Both the position numbers and the translations under genes were made by a program. From contig JAKIVF010000109.1 of assembly GCA_021647145.1 (NCBI GenBank), positions 1 through 11,185 of the forward strand: a stretch of 11,185 nt of DNA, in the 5' to 3' direction. Positions within the stretch are counted from its first letter, which is position 1. Each line of letters begins with the position of its first letter. This DNA is from Methylococcaceae bacterium. GTDB lineage: Bacteria > Pseudomonadota > Gammaproteobacteria > Methylococcales > Methylomonadaceae. Positions 1 through 7,081 of this stretch are shown here, piece by piece. The notes under the pieces were generated by a model, which was not told where the DNA came from, made no database searches, and worked only from the letters and a program-made list of their open reading frames with translations.

Positions 1-1
1 T

Positions 2-838
2 GATGTTTTTAACAAGGTTGATTATGCTTCAAAATTAATCACGCACCTATCAATTCCCAAACGAAACCGCTGTGCACATAAAGGGAACCATGGGCATGTG
101 CTTTTAATTGGAGGTGAGGTTGGTTTCTCAGGCGCAATCAGGCTTGCTGCTGAAGCGGCACTCCGTATAGGCTCTGGATTAGTGAGTGTTGCGACACGAT
201 TAGCCCATTTTAATACTATTAATTTTGGTAGGCCTGAAATAATGTGTCATGGTATTGAAGAGGCAGATGATTTATTACCTTTATTAGATAAAGCTTCAGT
301 TGTCGTCATAGGTCCTGGTCTAGGGCAATCTTTTTGGGCTAAAGATTTGTTTAAAATAGCAGTAAGTTCTGATAAGCCTCTGGTTTGTGATGCAGATGCA
401 CTTAATATTTTGGCTGAGGAAAATAATTATTATGATAGTCACTGGGTATTAACACCTCATCCAAGAGAAGCCTCACGATTATTAGGCTGTTCTACAGAGA
501 ATATTGCTAAGGATCGATTTTCTACTATTGTTCAGCTGCAAAAACAACAAGGTGGCGTTATTGTTTTAAAAGGGGCAGGATCATTGATTGCAAACGAAAA
601 TGAAATTACTGTTTCAGCAACTGGTAACCCAGGTATGGCAAGTGGCGGAATGGGGGATGTGCTCGCAGGTATGATTGGCGGGTTAATAGCACAAAAAATG
701 AATTTATATGAGGCTTCTGTAGCGGCTGTCTATCTGCACGGAAAAGCGGCTGATTTATCAGCCCAAACAAATGGGGAAATTGGTTTGTTGGCGAGTGATT
801 TAATGCCTTTTATTAGAAGGTTGATTAATCAGCATTAA
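2..838 (+). CDS. nnr: ADP/ATP-dependent NAD(P)H-hydrate dehydratase domain (NnrD; C-terminal part of Nnr/YjeF), 5'-truncated by window
   Basis: The gene repairs damaged cofactors by dehydrating S-NAD(P)HX back to NAD(P)H using ADP or ATP (family knowledge). The frame is open from base 2, so the gene starts upstream of the window; an in-frame GTG at 98 is internal, because residues before it (RCAHKGNHGHVLLIGG) already match the family's conserved AHKG-x-x-G entry strand. Visible signatures are GAIRLAAEAALRIGSGLV, the LTPHPREASRLLG segment, and the nucleotide/catalytic signature GNPGMASGGMGDVLAG near the C terminus, whose Asp is the expected catalytic base. In many gammaproteobacteria this domain is fused to an N-terminal epimerase (YjeF_N); that part, if present, lies outside. 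The stop codon directly abuts the tsaE ATG (taaATG), as in the usual nnr-tsaE pair. Confidence 0.93.
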   Translation, partial: DVFNKVDYASKLITHLSIPKRNRCAHKGNHGHVLLIGGEVGFSGAIRLAAEAALRIGSGLVSVATRLAHFNTINFGRPEIMCHGIEEADDLLPLLDKASVVVIGPGLGQSFWAKDLFKIAVSSDKPLVCDADALNILAEENNYYDSHWVLTPHPREASRLLGCSTENIAKDRFSTIVQLQKQQGGVIVLKGAGSLIANENEITVSATGNPGMASGGMGDVLAGMIGGLIAQKMNLYEASVAAVYLHGKAADLSAQTNGEIGLLASDLMPFIRRLINQH

Positions 839-1309
839 ATGAAATTAATTTTAGCAAACGAAAAGGAAACTGAATTATTAGGAGCAGAGCTTTGGCGTAT
901 TTTGCCAAAAAAATGCTTAGTTTTTTTGCATGGGGGGTTAGGTGCTGGTAAAACCACTTTAACACGAGGTGTATTAAGGGCTGCTGGACATAAATCAGCG
1001 GTAAAGAGTCCTACATATACAATTGTTGAAGAATATAAACTAGCGAATAGGTGCTTGTATCATTTTGATTTATATAGAATAAATGACCCTGAGGAGCTTG
1101 AGTGGATCGGTATTAGAGATTATTTAGAGCAACAATGTTTGAGTTTTATTGAGTGGCCAGAATTAGGTAACGGTTTTTTGCCAAAGCCTGATATAGAATT
1201 GACTTTGGTTGTTGAAGGAAAAGAAAGAATAATTGATATCCATCTTGTCTCAGAAAAACTTTCAAATAATTTGGTTCTAAACTGGAAAAACAAAAACTTA
1301 GTGCTATAA
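839..1309 (+). CDS. tsaE: tRNA threonylcarbamoyladenosine biosynthesis ATPase TsaE (YjeE)
   Basis: TsaE is the P-loop ATPase that works with TsaB and TsaD to place threonylcarbamoyl on A37 of ANN-decoding tRNAs in the cytoplasm. The 156-residue length is typical. The Walker A motif is GGLGAGKTT (Lys38); it is followed by the family's SPTYTIVEEY segment (about 58-67), HFDLYR (75-80) and FIEWPELG (103-110). The ATG sits immediately after the nnr stop with no Shine-Dalgarno at normal distance, so translation is probably coupled to nnr. The last codons overlap a strong extended -10 element that likely serves the next gene. Confidence 0.95.
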   Translation: MKLILANEKETELLGAELWRILPKKCLVFLHGGLGAGKTTLTRGVLRAAGHKSAVKSPTYTIVEEYKLANRCLYHFDLYRINDPEELEWIGIRDYLEQQCLSFIEWPELGNGFLPKPDIELTLVVEGKERIIDIHLVSEKLSNNLVLNWKNKNLVL

Positions 1310-1310
1310 T
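1282..1310 (+). promoter_or_regulatory. Predicted sigma70 promoter with extended -10 for amiB
   Basis: A perfect TGCTATAAT extended -10 (1302-1310) lies across the tsaE stop codon. A weak -35-like CTGGAA (1282-1287) is placed 17 bp upstream. It would start transcription around 1317, some 30 nt before the amidase ATG. This is a pattern match only, but an extended -10 tolerates a poor -35. Confidence 0.5.
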
Positions 1311-1347
1311 TTAATCAAGTTTATAGTTTTTTTTGGGTTGTTTTTTT

Positions 1348-2763
1348 ATGTTTAAGTTTTGTAAATTTATAAGTGTTTGTATTTTATTGTTACTTTCAGT
1401 AACAAGCTATGCAAAACAAGTGAGTATCAAATCTTTGCGATATTGGACAGCACCTGATCATACTCGTGTTGTTTTCGATCTTTCCTCGGCTGTATCACAT
1501 AAAATTTTATTATTACAAAACCCAGCTCGAGTTGTTATAGACCTTGAAGATACTCGGCTAACAAAATCTTTAGCCCAACCACCTAAAAAACATCCTTTAT
1601 TTAACGGGCTGCGTAGTGCCTCGCGTAACAAAAAAAACCTAAGAGTTGTTATAGATTTAAAAGAAGGTGTATTACCTAAAAGTTTTACCCTAAAACCAAC
1701 TAAAAAAAATGGGCATCGTTTGGTTGTTGATTTGTTTATTAATAACAATAAAAAAGTAAGATATGCTCAAGTTTCAAGAAAGAATGTACCAAAAATTACA
1801 AAAAACACAAGAACAAAGGCTAGGGCTGCTACCAAAACGCTAAATAATAAAGTTAGAGATATTGTTATAGCAATAGATGCCGGTCATGGTGGTGAAGATT
1901 CTGGAGCTTTGGGGAAGCATGGTACCCAGGAGAAAAAAGTAGTTCTCCAAATAGCCAAAAAACTTGCAATTTTAGTTAATAAAGAGCCTGGAATGAAAGC
2001 TGTGATGGTTAGGGAAGGGGATTACTATATTGGCTTAAGAAAGAGGATGGAGATAGCTCGCTCCAAAAATGCAGACCTTTTTGTTTCCATCCATGCGGAT
2101 GCATTTAAAAATTCAAAAGTAAAAGGTGCCTCTGTTTTTACTTTATCAAATCATGGTGCGTCAAGTGAAGCAGCTAGATGGTTGGCTAAACATGAAAATT
2201 CAGCTGATTTGGTGGGGGGTGTGAAATTGGCTGATAAAGAAGATGTGGTGGCTAATGTGTTGATGGATTTATCACAAAAAGCGACAAAAGATGCTAGTCG
2301 TAATGTTGCAAGTAAAGTTTTAAAACAGTTTAAAAATATAGGTCATTTACATAGCCGTAAAGTTCAAAAAGCTGGTTTTATGGTGCTTAAATCACCTGAT
2401 ATTCCTTCTATTTTGATTGAAACAGCATTTATTTCTAATCCTAAAGAAGAGCGGAAGTTAAAAAGTCGTGCTCATCAGTCAAGAATGGCTCAAGCAATTT
2501 TTCAAGGTGTTGTGGGATATTTTAGTCAGTATGCACCACCAGATACATACTTTGCATTGAATTCTAATGCAAAATATATTGCTGATATTTCAAAAAAATC
2601 AGTTTCTATAAAGAGTAATAAAAGACATGTTATTTCTCGAGGAGATACTTTGTCAGAAATCGCAGACCAGTATGGTGTGAGTTTAAGGTTAATAAAGTCT
2701 TATAATTCATTAAATAATTCTCGTATACGAATAGGACAAGTTTTAGAAATACCAATGGGATAG
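1348..2763 (+). CDS. amiB: N-acetylmuramoyl-L-alanine amidase, AmiB/AmiC type (signal peptide, AMIN, Amidase_3, LysM)
   Basis: This is a periplasmic zinc amidase that cuts the bond between MurNAc and the stem peptide during septum splitting. The ATG at 1348 is chosen over an in-frame TTG at 1333 because it begins a clean signal peptide (MFKFCKFISVCILLLLSVTS, then YA and cleavage before KQ). Residues 23-130 form an AMIN domain. A basic linker (about 133-168) leads to Amidase_3 (about 171-395) with zinc ligands His180 (DAGHGG), Glu195 (TQEKK) and His249 (SIHADA) and catalytic Glu359 (IETAFISN). The insert around 272-325 corresponds to the self-blocking helix region that EnvC-type activators release in the family. 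A LysM domain (about 427-468, HVISRGDTLSEIADQYGV) ends the protein; such a C-terminal LysM is seen in Pseudomonas-type AmiB rather than E. coli enzymes. The gene follows tsaE as usual, but mutL does not follow. Confidence 0.93.
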   Translation: MFKFCKFISVCILLLLSVTSYAKQVSIKSLRYWTAPDHTRVVFDLSSAVSHKILLLQNPARVVIDLEDTRLTKSLAQPPKKHPLFNGLRSASRNKKNLRVVIDLKEGVLPKSFTLKPTKKNGHRLVVDLFINNNKKVRYAQVSRKNVPKITKNTRTKARAATKTLNNKVRDIVIAIDAGHGGEDSGALGKHGTQEKKVVLQIAKKLAILVNKEPGMKAVMVREGDYYIGLRKRMEIARSKNADLFVSIHADAFKNSKVKGASVFTLSNHGASSEAARWLAKHENSADLVGGVKLADKEDVVANVLMDLSQKATKDASRNVASKVLKQFKNIGHLHSRKVQKAGFMVLKSPDIPSILIETAFISNPKEERKLKSRAHQSRMAQAIFQGVVGYFSQYAPPDTYFALNSNAKYIADISKKSVSIKSNKRHVISRGDTLSEIADQYGVSLRLIKSYNSLNNSRIRIGQVLEIPMG

Positions 2764-2765
2764 TT

Positions 2766-2809
2766 AGTGGCTTTTAAAAGTAAGTCTATTTTAGATTAAT
2801 CAAGCCACT
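2766..2809. terminator. Inverted repeat between convergent genes, possible weak terminator
   Basis: AGTGGCTT (2766-2773) is repeated inverted as AAGCCACT (2802-2809), spanning the short gap between the convergent amiB and ycgN genes, with one arm inside the last ycgN codons. The loop is long (28 nt) and neither strand shows a clear U-run after it, so terminator function is doubtful. Confidence 0.2.
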
Positions 2810-3224
2810 CAATGATATGCTCTTCCAGGTCATTAACTTCAGATTCTTTCATTGCATAGCTACAAATTGAAACACCAACTTCTTTAACGCTTTCTTTAGT
2901 TCCTGATATTAATGGATGCCATGAAGGAAGTTGTTTGCCATCACTTAATAGTCGATAAGCGCAAGTTGCTGGTAGCCAATTATATTCAGAAAAATTATGT
3001 TGTTTTAAATCTAGACACTCAGGAACAAGTATAGTCCGCTCAGAATAGCGAGTACAGCGACAGCTATCTAAATCAATTAGATTACAAGCCACACTAGTAA
3101 AAAATATTTTTCCACTATCTTCATCTTCTAATTTATTTAAGCAGCATTTTCCACATCCATCACAAATAGATTCCCATTCTTCCGTGGTCATTTCTGATAG
3201 TTTTTTTGTTTCCCAAAAACTCAT
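2796..3224 (-). CDS. ycgN: YcgN/UPF0260 family cysteine-cluster protein
   Basis: This 142-residue cytoplasmic protein belongs to the YcgN (UPF0260) group of the YkgJ/CxxCxxCC cysteine-cluster superfamily; its biochemical role is not established. It holds ten cysteines, including CDGCGKCC at 21-28 and later Cys47, 55, 57, 70, 88 and 121, which suggests metal or Fe-S binding (inference). The family hallmarks WLPATCAYRLL and LPSWHPLISG are present, and the length is close to the family norm. The start is supported by a TAGGG-like Shine-Dalgarno just after the ctaA stop; the gene begins only about 15 bp downstream of ctaA, so the two are probably co-transcribed. It converges with amiB at its 3' end. 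Confidence 0.9.
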   Translation of the reverse strand: MSFWETKKLSEMTTEEWESICDGCGKCCLNKLEDEDSGKIFFTSVACNLIDLDSCRCTRYSERTILVPECLDLKQHNFSEYNWLPATCAYRLLSDGKQLPSWHPLISGTKESVKEVGVSICSYAMKESEVNDLEEHIIEWLD

Positions 3225-3239
3225 AGAGATACCCTAAAT

Positions 3240-4223
3240 TTAAGTTTTCTGCATTTGAGCTTTAGATGAATAAACTAAACAGATATAAATAAAAAACTGC
3301 ATGCCAAAAATCAGATTTGCTATCAGTAAATGTATAGGCTGGGCAACTGGAGGGATGCCGAGCCGATCAAGTGTTATGCCTGCTAAGATTGCCAAACTGA
3401 TTAGAGCAATCAATTGATATGAGCAGCGTAACAATAGATTGTTTTTTTCTACCGAACCGTAGATTTTCCAAACAATCCACAAGTTAGTCAATAAAATAAG
3501 AGCTGAAAATGAGCGATGGATATAAAAAATAGTAGGAAAACTATCTCTCCAGTATTCTCTATCAATATATTTATGTTCATGGGCAATAAAATCTACAGCC
3601 TCTCTAACTTGAGTACCCATCGCAACCTGAATAAGTGTAAATACCATAGCTATGATAATTACCGTTTTGATTTTATCAGGGATTTGGCTACTATCAATTT
3701 GACTTAAATAATGTTTTTGAGATTTTGCAATGGCATAAATTAATAAAGCAACAATAAAAAGTGCTAACAGCATGTGCAATGTAATCATAAACGGCTTTAA
3801 ATTACTTGCAACAACAGCAGAGCCTAGCCAGCCTTGGAAACCAACGAGAAAAAAAATACTTAAGCAAAGATAAAATATGCTTTTATCTCCTTTTAAAAAA
3901 ATTCTTGAAGACCAGGCGGTTAAAAGAATTAAAAAGCCAATGCTGACACCAACTAGTCGATTTGTATACTCAGTCCATGTTTTTATAGGGTTGAATTGGG
4001 TATTTTTATAGCCACGATTTGCGTAGATTTCTTGGTAATTCGCTGGTAATTGTGATTCTGCTGTGGGAGGAATCCATTGCCCAAAGCAGGTAGGCCAGTC
4101 AGGACAGCCCATGCCAGCACCTGAAGCTCTAACAATACCACCGACAAGAATAACTAAATATACAGCACAAATTGTCAGCATCCCAAGACGTCTAAAACGG
4201 AGTGTTGATTGATGATCAAGCAT
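3240..4223 (-). CDS. ctaA: Heme A synthase CtaA (COX15)
   Basis: CtaA oxidises the C8 methyl of heme O to a formyl group, making heme A for aa3/caa3-type cytochrome oxidases; it is an inner-membrane protein. The 327 residues show about eight hydrophobic segments arranged as two similar four-helix halves. Recognisable features are RASGAGMGCPDWPTCFGQW with the Cys40/Cys46 pair, EYTNRLVG (Glu85), and the family histidines His150 (TLHMLLA), His236 (IHRSFSAL) and His298 (PIHLLIA). In Bacillus CtaA the helix II motif is E-W-S-H-R; here the equivalent of that first His is Asn88. No cox or ctaB genes are in the window, so heme O synthase and the oxidase must be encoded elsewhere. Translation starts at ATG 4223, with no clear Shine-Dalgarno. 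Likely transcribed with ycgN. Confidence 0.92.
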   Translation of the reverse strand: MLDHQSTLRFRRLGMLTICAVYLVILVGGIVRASGAGMGCPDWPTCFGQWIPPTAESQLPANYQEIYANRGYKNTQFNPIKTWTEYTNRLVGVSIGFLILLTAWSSRIFLKGDKSIFYLCLSIFFLVGFQGWLGSAVVASNLKPFMITLHMLLALFIVALLIYAIAKSQKHYLSQIDSSQIPDKIKTVIIIAMVFTLIQVAMGTQVREAVDFIAHEHKYIDREYWRDSFPTIFYIHRSFSALILLTNLWIVWKIYGSVEKNNLLLRCSYQLIALISLAILAGITLDRLGIPPVAQPIHLLIANLIFGMQFFIYICLVYSSKAQMQKT

Positions 4224-4256
4224 TACTAGTCAGTATTAATCGTTTATAAGCAGTAG

Positions 4257-4287
4257 ATTATATTCCTTTTTTAACTGTTATGGACAA
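4257..4287 (-). promoter_or_regulatory. Predicted promoter for ctaA-ycgN
   Basis: On the minus strand a perfect TATAAT -10 lies at 4262-4257, about 35 bp before the ctaA start codon. A weak TTGTCC -35 candidate (4287-4282) has a long spacing of about 19 bp. The -10 is convincing; the -35 is not. Confidence 0.4.
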
Positions 4288-4339
4288 ATAAAATACTTTT
4301 ACTTTGAGCGTAATGAATGTGTTTTTTTGAAAATATTAA

Positions 4340-4385
4340 GAGCATCTCTATTTAATTGATGGATTAGAAAAAAATAGAGGTGTTC
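4340..4385 (-). terminator. Hairpin downstream of the HDOD gene, possible intrinsic terminator
   Basis: Two 14-nt arms (4385-4372 and 4353-4340, 12 of 14 matching, 18-nt loop) begin 7 bp after the HDOD stop codon. On the minus strand they are followed by the T-rich run TTAATATTTT. The core stem CCTCTATTT/AAATAGAG is AU-rich and there are two A-C mismatches in this orientation, so efficiency may be low. Confidence 0.35.
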
Positions 4386-4392
4386 AAAAGAC

Positions 4393-5235
4393 TTAACTCA
4401 GCATAGCCTGGGTAAGTTCTATTTCTTCTGATACACCATCAATTTCCAGAATTTCAGCATCAGATTCTAAACCAAGTTTTGAAAATGATGGAACTAAGTT
4501 CCAATCAACTCTGCAAGCAGGATGGTCAGTTCCAGCAATGCTTTGTAAAAATGCAACCTGAACTAAATCAACATAATCTGCTTTTTTACTATTATTTCTT
4601 TGGAAGTTTACATATTGAGAAGCTACCGATTTTAAATCATACGGGAAATCCCAAGTATCCATAATAATCTTACCAATTGGAGGATGCGCTTTTTCCATCA
4701 GTTTATTGAGTCGTGAGGGGCTGTCTCTAAACTCTGGAATATTCTCAACCAGCATTAAGATTGGAAGTTTTCCAATTTGATGAATCAAACCAGCCAACAT
4801 AGCTTCGTCAGGGTTTAAATGAGGAACAAAAGAAGCTAAAGCACGACTAATTGAAGATACATTGATACCTTGCTCCCAAGTGTCACGGAAATATTCTTCT
4901 AGAAGAGGCGAACTTGGAGAGAACATTTGCTGCATCACCATGCTAGTGATTAATGTCTTGATAGTTGAACTTCCAAGACGAGTGACTGCCATTTGAATGC
5001 TATTAACCTCAACTGATCCTTTATATAAAGGACTATTCGCAACTTGTATCAATCGAGTAGATAATGCTGCATCTGTGACAATCATATCCGCAAGTTCCTG
5101 TGATGTTGCTTCGCCTTTAGAAACAGCATCTCTTACCTTTAATGCAATATCTGGTAATGTAGGTAAAACTAAGCGGTTTGCATCGAGTTCTTCTTGAACG
5201 TGAACAAGAAAATCCTGGACTGATTTGAATTGCAT
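4393..5235 (-). CDS. HDOD domain protein
   Basis: The HDOD domain is a non-catalytic relative of HD phosphohydrolases, found in bacterial signalling proteins. The 280 residues are essentially one such domain: LPTLPDIALKVRDAV (24-38), the ELADMIVTDAALSTRLIQVA helix region (48-66), NSPLYKG, and ITRLG-like AVTRLGSSTIKTLI. The segment that would hold the HD metal pair reads GLIHQIGKLPIL, with Gln153 in place of Asp, and the upstream HD-type His is also absent (TWEQGINVSS), so no phosphodiesterase activity is expected. No receiver, GGDEF or EAL domain is attached, and the output is unknown. The start at 5235 is supported by an AAAGG Shine-Dalgarno that overlaps the ygfZ stop (13 bp gap), which indicates a ygfZ-HDOD operon with coupled translation. 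I recall the same pairing in pseudomonads. Confidence 0.88.
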   Translation of the reverse strand: MQFKSVQDFLVHVQEELDANRLVLPTLPDIALKVRDAVSKGEATSQELADMIVTDAALSTRLIQVANSPLYKGSVEVNSIQMAVTRLGSSTIKTLITSMVMQQMFSPSSPLLEEYFRDTWEQGINVSSISRALASFVPHLNPDEAMLAGLIHQIGKLPILMLVENIPEFRDSPSRLNKLMEKAHPPIGKIIMDTWDFPYDLKSVASQYVNFQRNNSKKADYVDLVQVAFLQSIAGTDHPACRVDWNLVPSFSKLGLESDAEILEIDGVSEEIELTQAMLS

Positions 5236-5248
5236 TGTTAATAAACCT

Positions 5249-6232
5249 TTAGTAAAAATCTATAAGATTAATCTTATCCATATTTGGGGTATCAAGGGTA
5301 AGATTTTGTAATTCAGTGTCAGAGTTTTGCATGACAGTTAGCATTCTGGTTACCTTGTCATTAGACTGTATTGATAAAACTTTACCAGTGACTTGTTTAC
5401 TATTATTCATAACTATCTGATTACTACCTTCAAGCATAGCAGTAGAATGACATTCTGCAAGGCATAATTCGCGTTTTGTTTTACCTAGATAATGGGTTCT
5501 AGCAACGATCTCTTGCCCCGTATAACAGCCTTTGTCAAAGCTTATTCCTCCTAACTTATCAATATTTAACATTTGTGGGATATATTCTTCAGATGTTGCT
5601 AAATTAAGCCAAGGGATGCCTTCTGAAATATCTTGAAATTTCCAGGAAGATGAATTGACAACTACTACATTTTTTTTATGTATTAACTGAGTCCAGAGAG
5701 CAGATGTTTCTTTTTCAGGGTTGATTATCAAATATCGATCATTCCGTGATGAAAATTGTATAGTTGATTGACTAATCTCAAACTGGTTTTTTGGAAGTGA
5801 TGGTAGGATAGTCCTGTTGGAAGAAGTTAAGCCTATTAAACAAAGATTATCTGTTACATTTTGTATTTTTACCGCAGAACGTAAAATATACATATGCAAC
5901 TTGGTAATGACTTTGTCCGTTAGTTCTGTGGGTAAGACTATAAAATACTCATTATTTTTTTTATAAATGAGCAGGGTGGTAATGGTTTGACCTTTAGCAT
6001 TGCAAAATGCAGAATAAAAACTAGTAGAGTCAGAGAGGTTATTAATATTACAGGTGAGTTGGCCTTGTAAAAATTGTGCTGCATCTGTTCCTGTAATTTT
6101 TAAAACGGACAGGTGAGTAACTGGTGTGACTGTATGTTCGCTTGATTGTTGGTTTTTAGGAAAAGAGATTTCTAACTCAGGGTTAATAGTGGCATTATTT
6201 GATTTTAAAAAATCAATCCAATTTTTATTCAT
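5249..6232 (-). CDS. ygfZ: YgfZ/GcvT-like folate-binding protein
   Basis: YgfZ is a tetrahydrofolate-binding GcvT relative needed for full activity of certain Fe-S enzymes, including the tRNA methylthiolase MiaB in E. coli. The diagnostic motif K-G-C-Y-T-G-Q-E is intact at 234-241 (Cys236), followed by IVARTHYLGKTKR. The N-terminal GcvT-like fold shows LKITGTDAAQFLQGQLTCNI (44-63) and FCNAKGQTITTLLIY (76-90). The 327-residue length is normal. It is transcribed divergently from sdhC across a 95-bp gap and is followed closely by the HDOD gene. The ATG at 6232 lacks an evident Shine-Dalgarno. Its place beside genes for an Fe-S/flavin enzyme fits its role in Fe-S protein maturation (inference). 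Confidence 0.92.
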   Translation of the reverse strand: MNKNWIDFLKSNNATINPELEISFPKNQQSSEHTVTPVTHLSVLKITGTDAAQFLQGQLTCNINNLSDSTSFYSAFCNAKGQTITTLLIYKKNNEYFIVLPTELTDKVITKLHMYILRSAVKIQNVTDNLCLIGLTSSNRTILPSLPKNQFEISQSTIQFSSRNDRYLIINPEKETSALWTQLIHKKNVVVVNSSSWKFQDISEGIPWLNLATSEEYIPQMLNIDKLGGISFDKGCYTGQEIVARTHYLGKTKRELCLAECHSTAMLEGSNQIVMNNSKQVTGKVLSIQSNDKVTRMLTVMQNSDTELQNLTLDTPNMDKINLIDFY

Positions 6233-6272
6233 AAGGGTCAGTGAAGTTTAATGATAACAACAAAAATAAGTG

Positions 6273-6301
6273 TTTAAGTGATATATTTGATGATGTATTA
6301 T
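6273..6301 (+). promoter_or_regulatory. Possible promoter for the sdh operon
   Basis: TATTAT (6296-6301) with a weak TTTAAG (6273-6278) 17 bp upstream lies in the 95-bp divergent gap, about 27 bp before the sdhC ATG. No clear FNR, ArcA or CRP palindrome was found. Weak pattern match only. Confidence 0.25.
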
Positions 6302-6327
6302 AAAGCAACTCAAAAGAAGAAAATGCT

Positions 6328-6693
6328 ATGAGACAAACAAACCGACCCCTTTCTCCTCATTTACAAGTTTATAAATTGCCTTTAACCGGTATCATATCAA
6401 TTACGCATCGTATGACAGGCGTCATTTTAGCCCTTGGGCTGATTTTATATGTTGTTAGTTTTTTTTATATATTACAAGGTAATGAAACTTATTTAGAATT
6501 ACAGTCGTTTTTGGATTACACGATAATACGTATTGCACTCTGGTTTTTTATTTATGCGTTATTTTTTCATCTTTGTCATGGAATCAGGCATTTAATCTGG
6601 GATGTCGGTGAAAGTTTTGACAGAGATGATATGAATAGAAATGCCATCATTGAATTGGCTTTGTCTTTAGTTTTAACCCTTATTTTTTATTAA
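6328..6693 (+). CDS. sdhC: Succinate dehydrogenase cytochrome b556 subunit SdhC
   Basis: One of the two membrane anchors of complex II; together with SdhD it binds heme b and ubiquinone. The 121 residues start with the typical RPLSPHLQVYKLPLTG, then SITHRMTGV, where Ser24 and Arg28 match the E. coli quinone-site Ser27/Arg31. Three membrane helices are visible (about 22-49, 64-88, 105-121). The HLCHGIRHLIWD motif gives His81 as the heme ligand by spacing to the GIRH motif (E. coli His84). An AGAAGA sequence 7 nt before the ATG serves as Shine-Dalgarno. It is the first gene of sdhCDAB. Confidence 0.95.
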   Translation: MRQTNRPLSPHLQVYKLPLTGIISITHRMTGVILALGLILYVVSFFYILQGNETYLELQSFLDYTIIRIALWFFIYALFFHLCHGIRHLIWDVGESFDRDDMNRNAIIELALSLVLTLIFY

Positions 6694-6697
6694 GCTT

Positions 6698-7078
6698 ATG
6701 GATTTTCAAACACCTTTAGCAAAAGTGAGAGGGCTGGGTTCTGCAAAAGCAGGAACAGGTCATTTTTGGATGCAAAGAATTACGGCTATTACTTTGATTC
6801 CGTTATCATTGTGGATGGTTGCGTTTACTCAGAACTTACTAAATGCCTCACATGAGGAAATAGTGACTTGGTTAGCAGGCCCTTTGGATACAGTATTAGC
6901 AATTACCTGGGTAGTCGCTGCTTTTTATCATGCAGCATTGGGCTTACAAGTTGTTATTGAAGATTATGTACATACTGAATGGATAAAAATATCGTCAATT
7001 TGGGTGATGAAATTAAGTTTTTTATTTTTTGTTATAGCGGCAATCGTAGCGCTATTTAAAATATCAATGATGGGATAA
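6698..7078 (+). CDS. sdhD: Succinate dehydrogenase membrane anchor SdhD
   Basis: Second membrane anchor of complex II. The 126 residues begin with PLAKVRGLGSAKAGTGHFWM, the form typical of alphaproteobacterial SdhD and of many gammaproteobacteria outside the enterics. Three membrane segments are seen (about 30-47, 63-88, 102-124). His78 in YHAALGLQVVIEDYVH is the expected second heme b ligand, and Asp89-Tyr90 match the E. coli quinone-site Asp82-Tyr83. The gene starts 4 nt after the sdhC stop without a clear Shine-Dalgarno, so coupling is likely. Confidence 0.94.
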   Translation: MDFQTPLAKVRGLGSAKAGTGHFWMQRITAITLIPLSLWMVAFTQNLLNASHEEIVTWLAGPLDTVLAITWVVAAFYHAALGLQVVIEDYVHTEWIKISSIWVMKLSFLFFVIAAIVALFKISMMG

Positions 7079-7081
7079 GTA

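Noticed and set aside
98..100. GTG as start of the NAD(P)H-hydrate dehydratase
   Set aside because: The frame is open upstream to the window edge and encodes conserved family residues before this codon.
1333..1335. TTG as start of the amidase
   Set aside because: ATG 1348 gives a proper signal peptide n-region; the TTG adds GCFF without a better ribosome binding site.
1458..1748. Minus-strand frame of 96 codons opposite amiB
   Set aside because: Antisense shadow of the AMIN-domain region; no family features, while the plus strand is clearly coding.
3516..3707. Plus-strand frame of 63 codons opposite ctaA
   Set aside because: Shadow of a well-supported membrane protein gene; no protein-like motifs.
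4479..5197. Two plus-strand frames (4479-4664 and 4997-5197) opposite the HDOD gene
   Set aside because: Both are short antisense shadows without ribosome binding sites or family features.
6233..6327. Possible FNR/CRP-like site (GTGATATATTTGAT) upstream of sdhC
   Set aside because: The second half-site is not an inverted match, so the symmetry required for FNR or CRP is missing.
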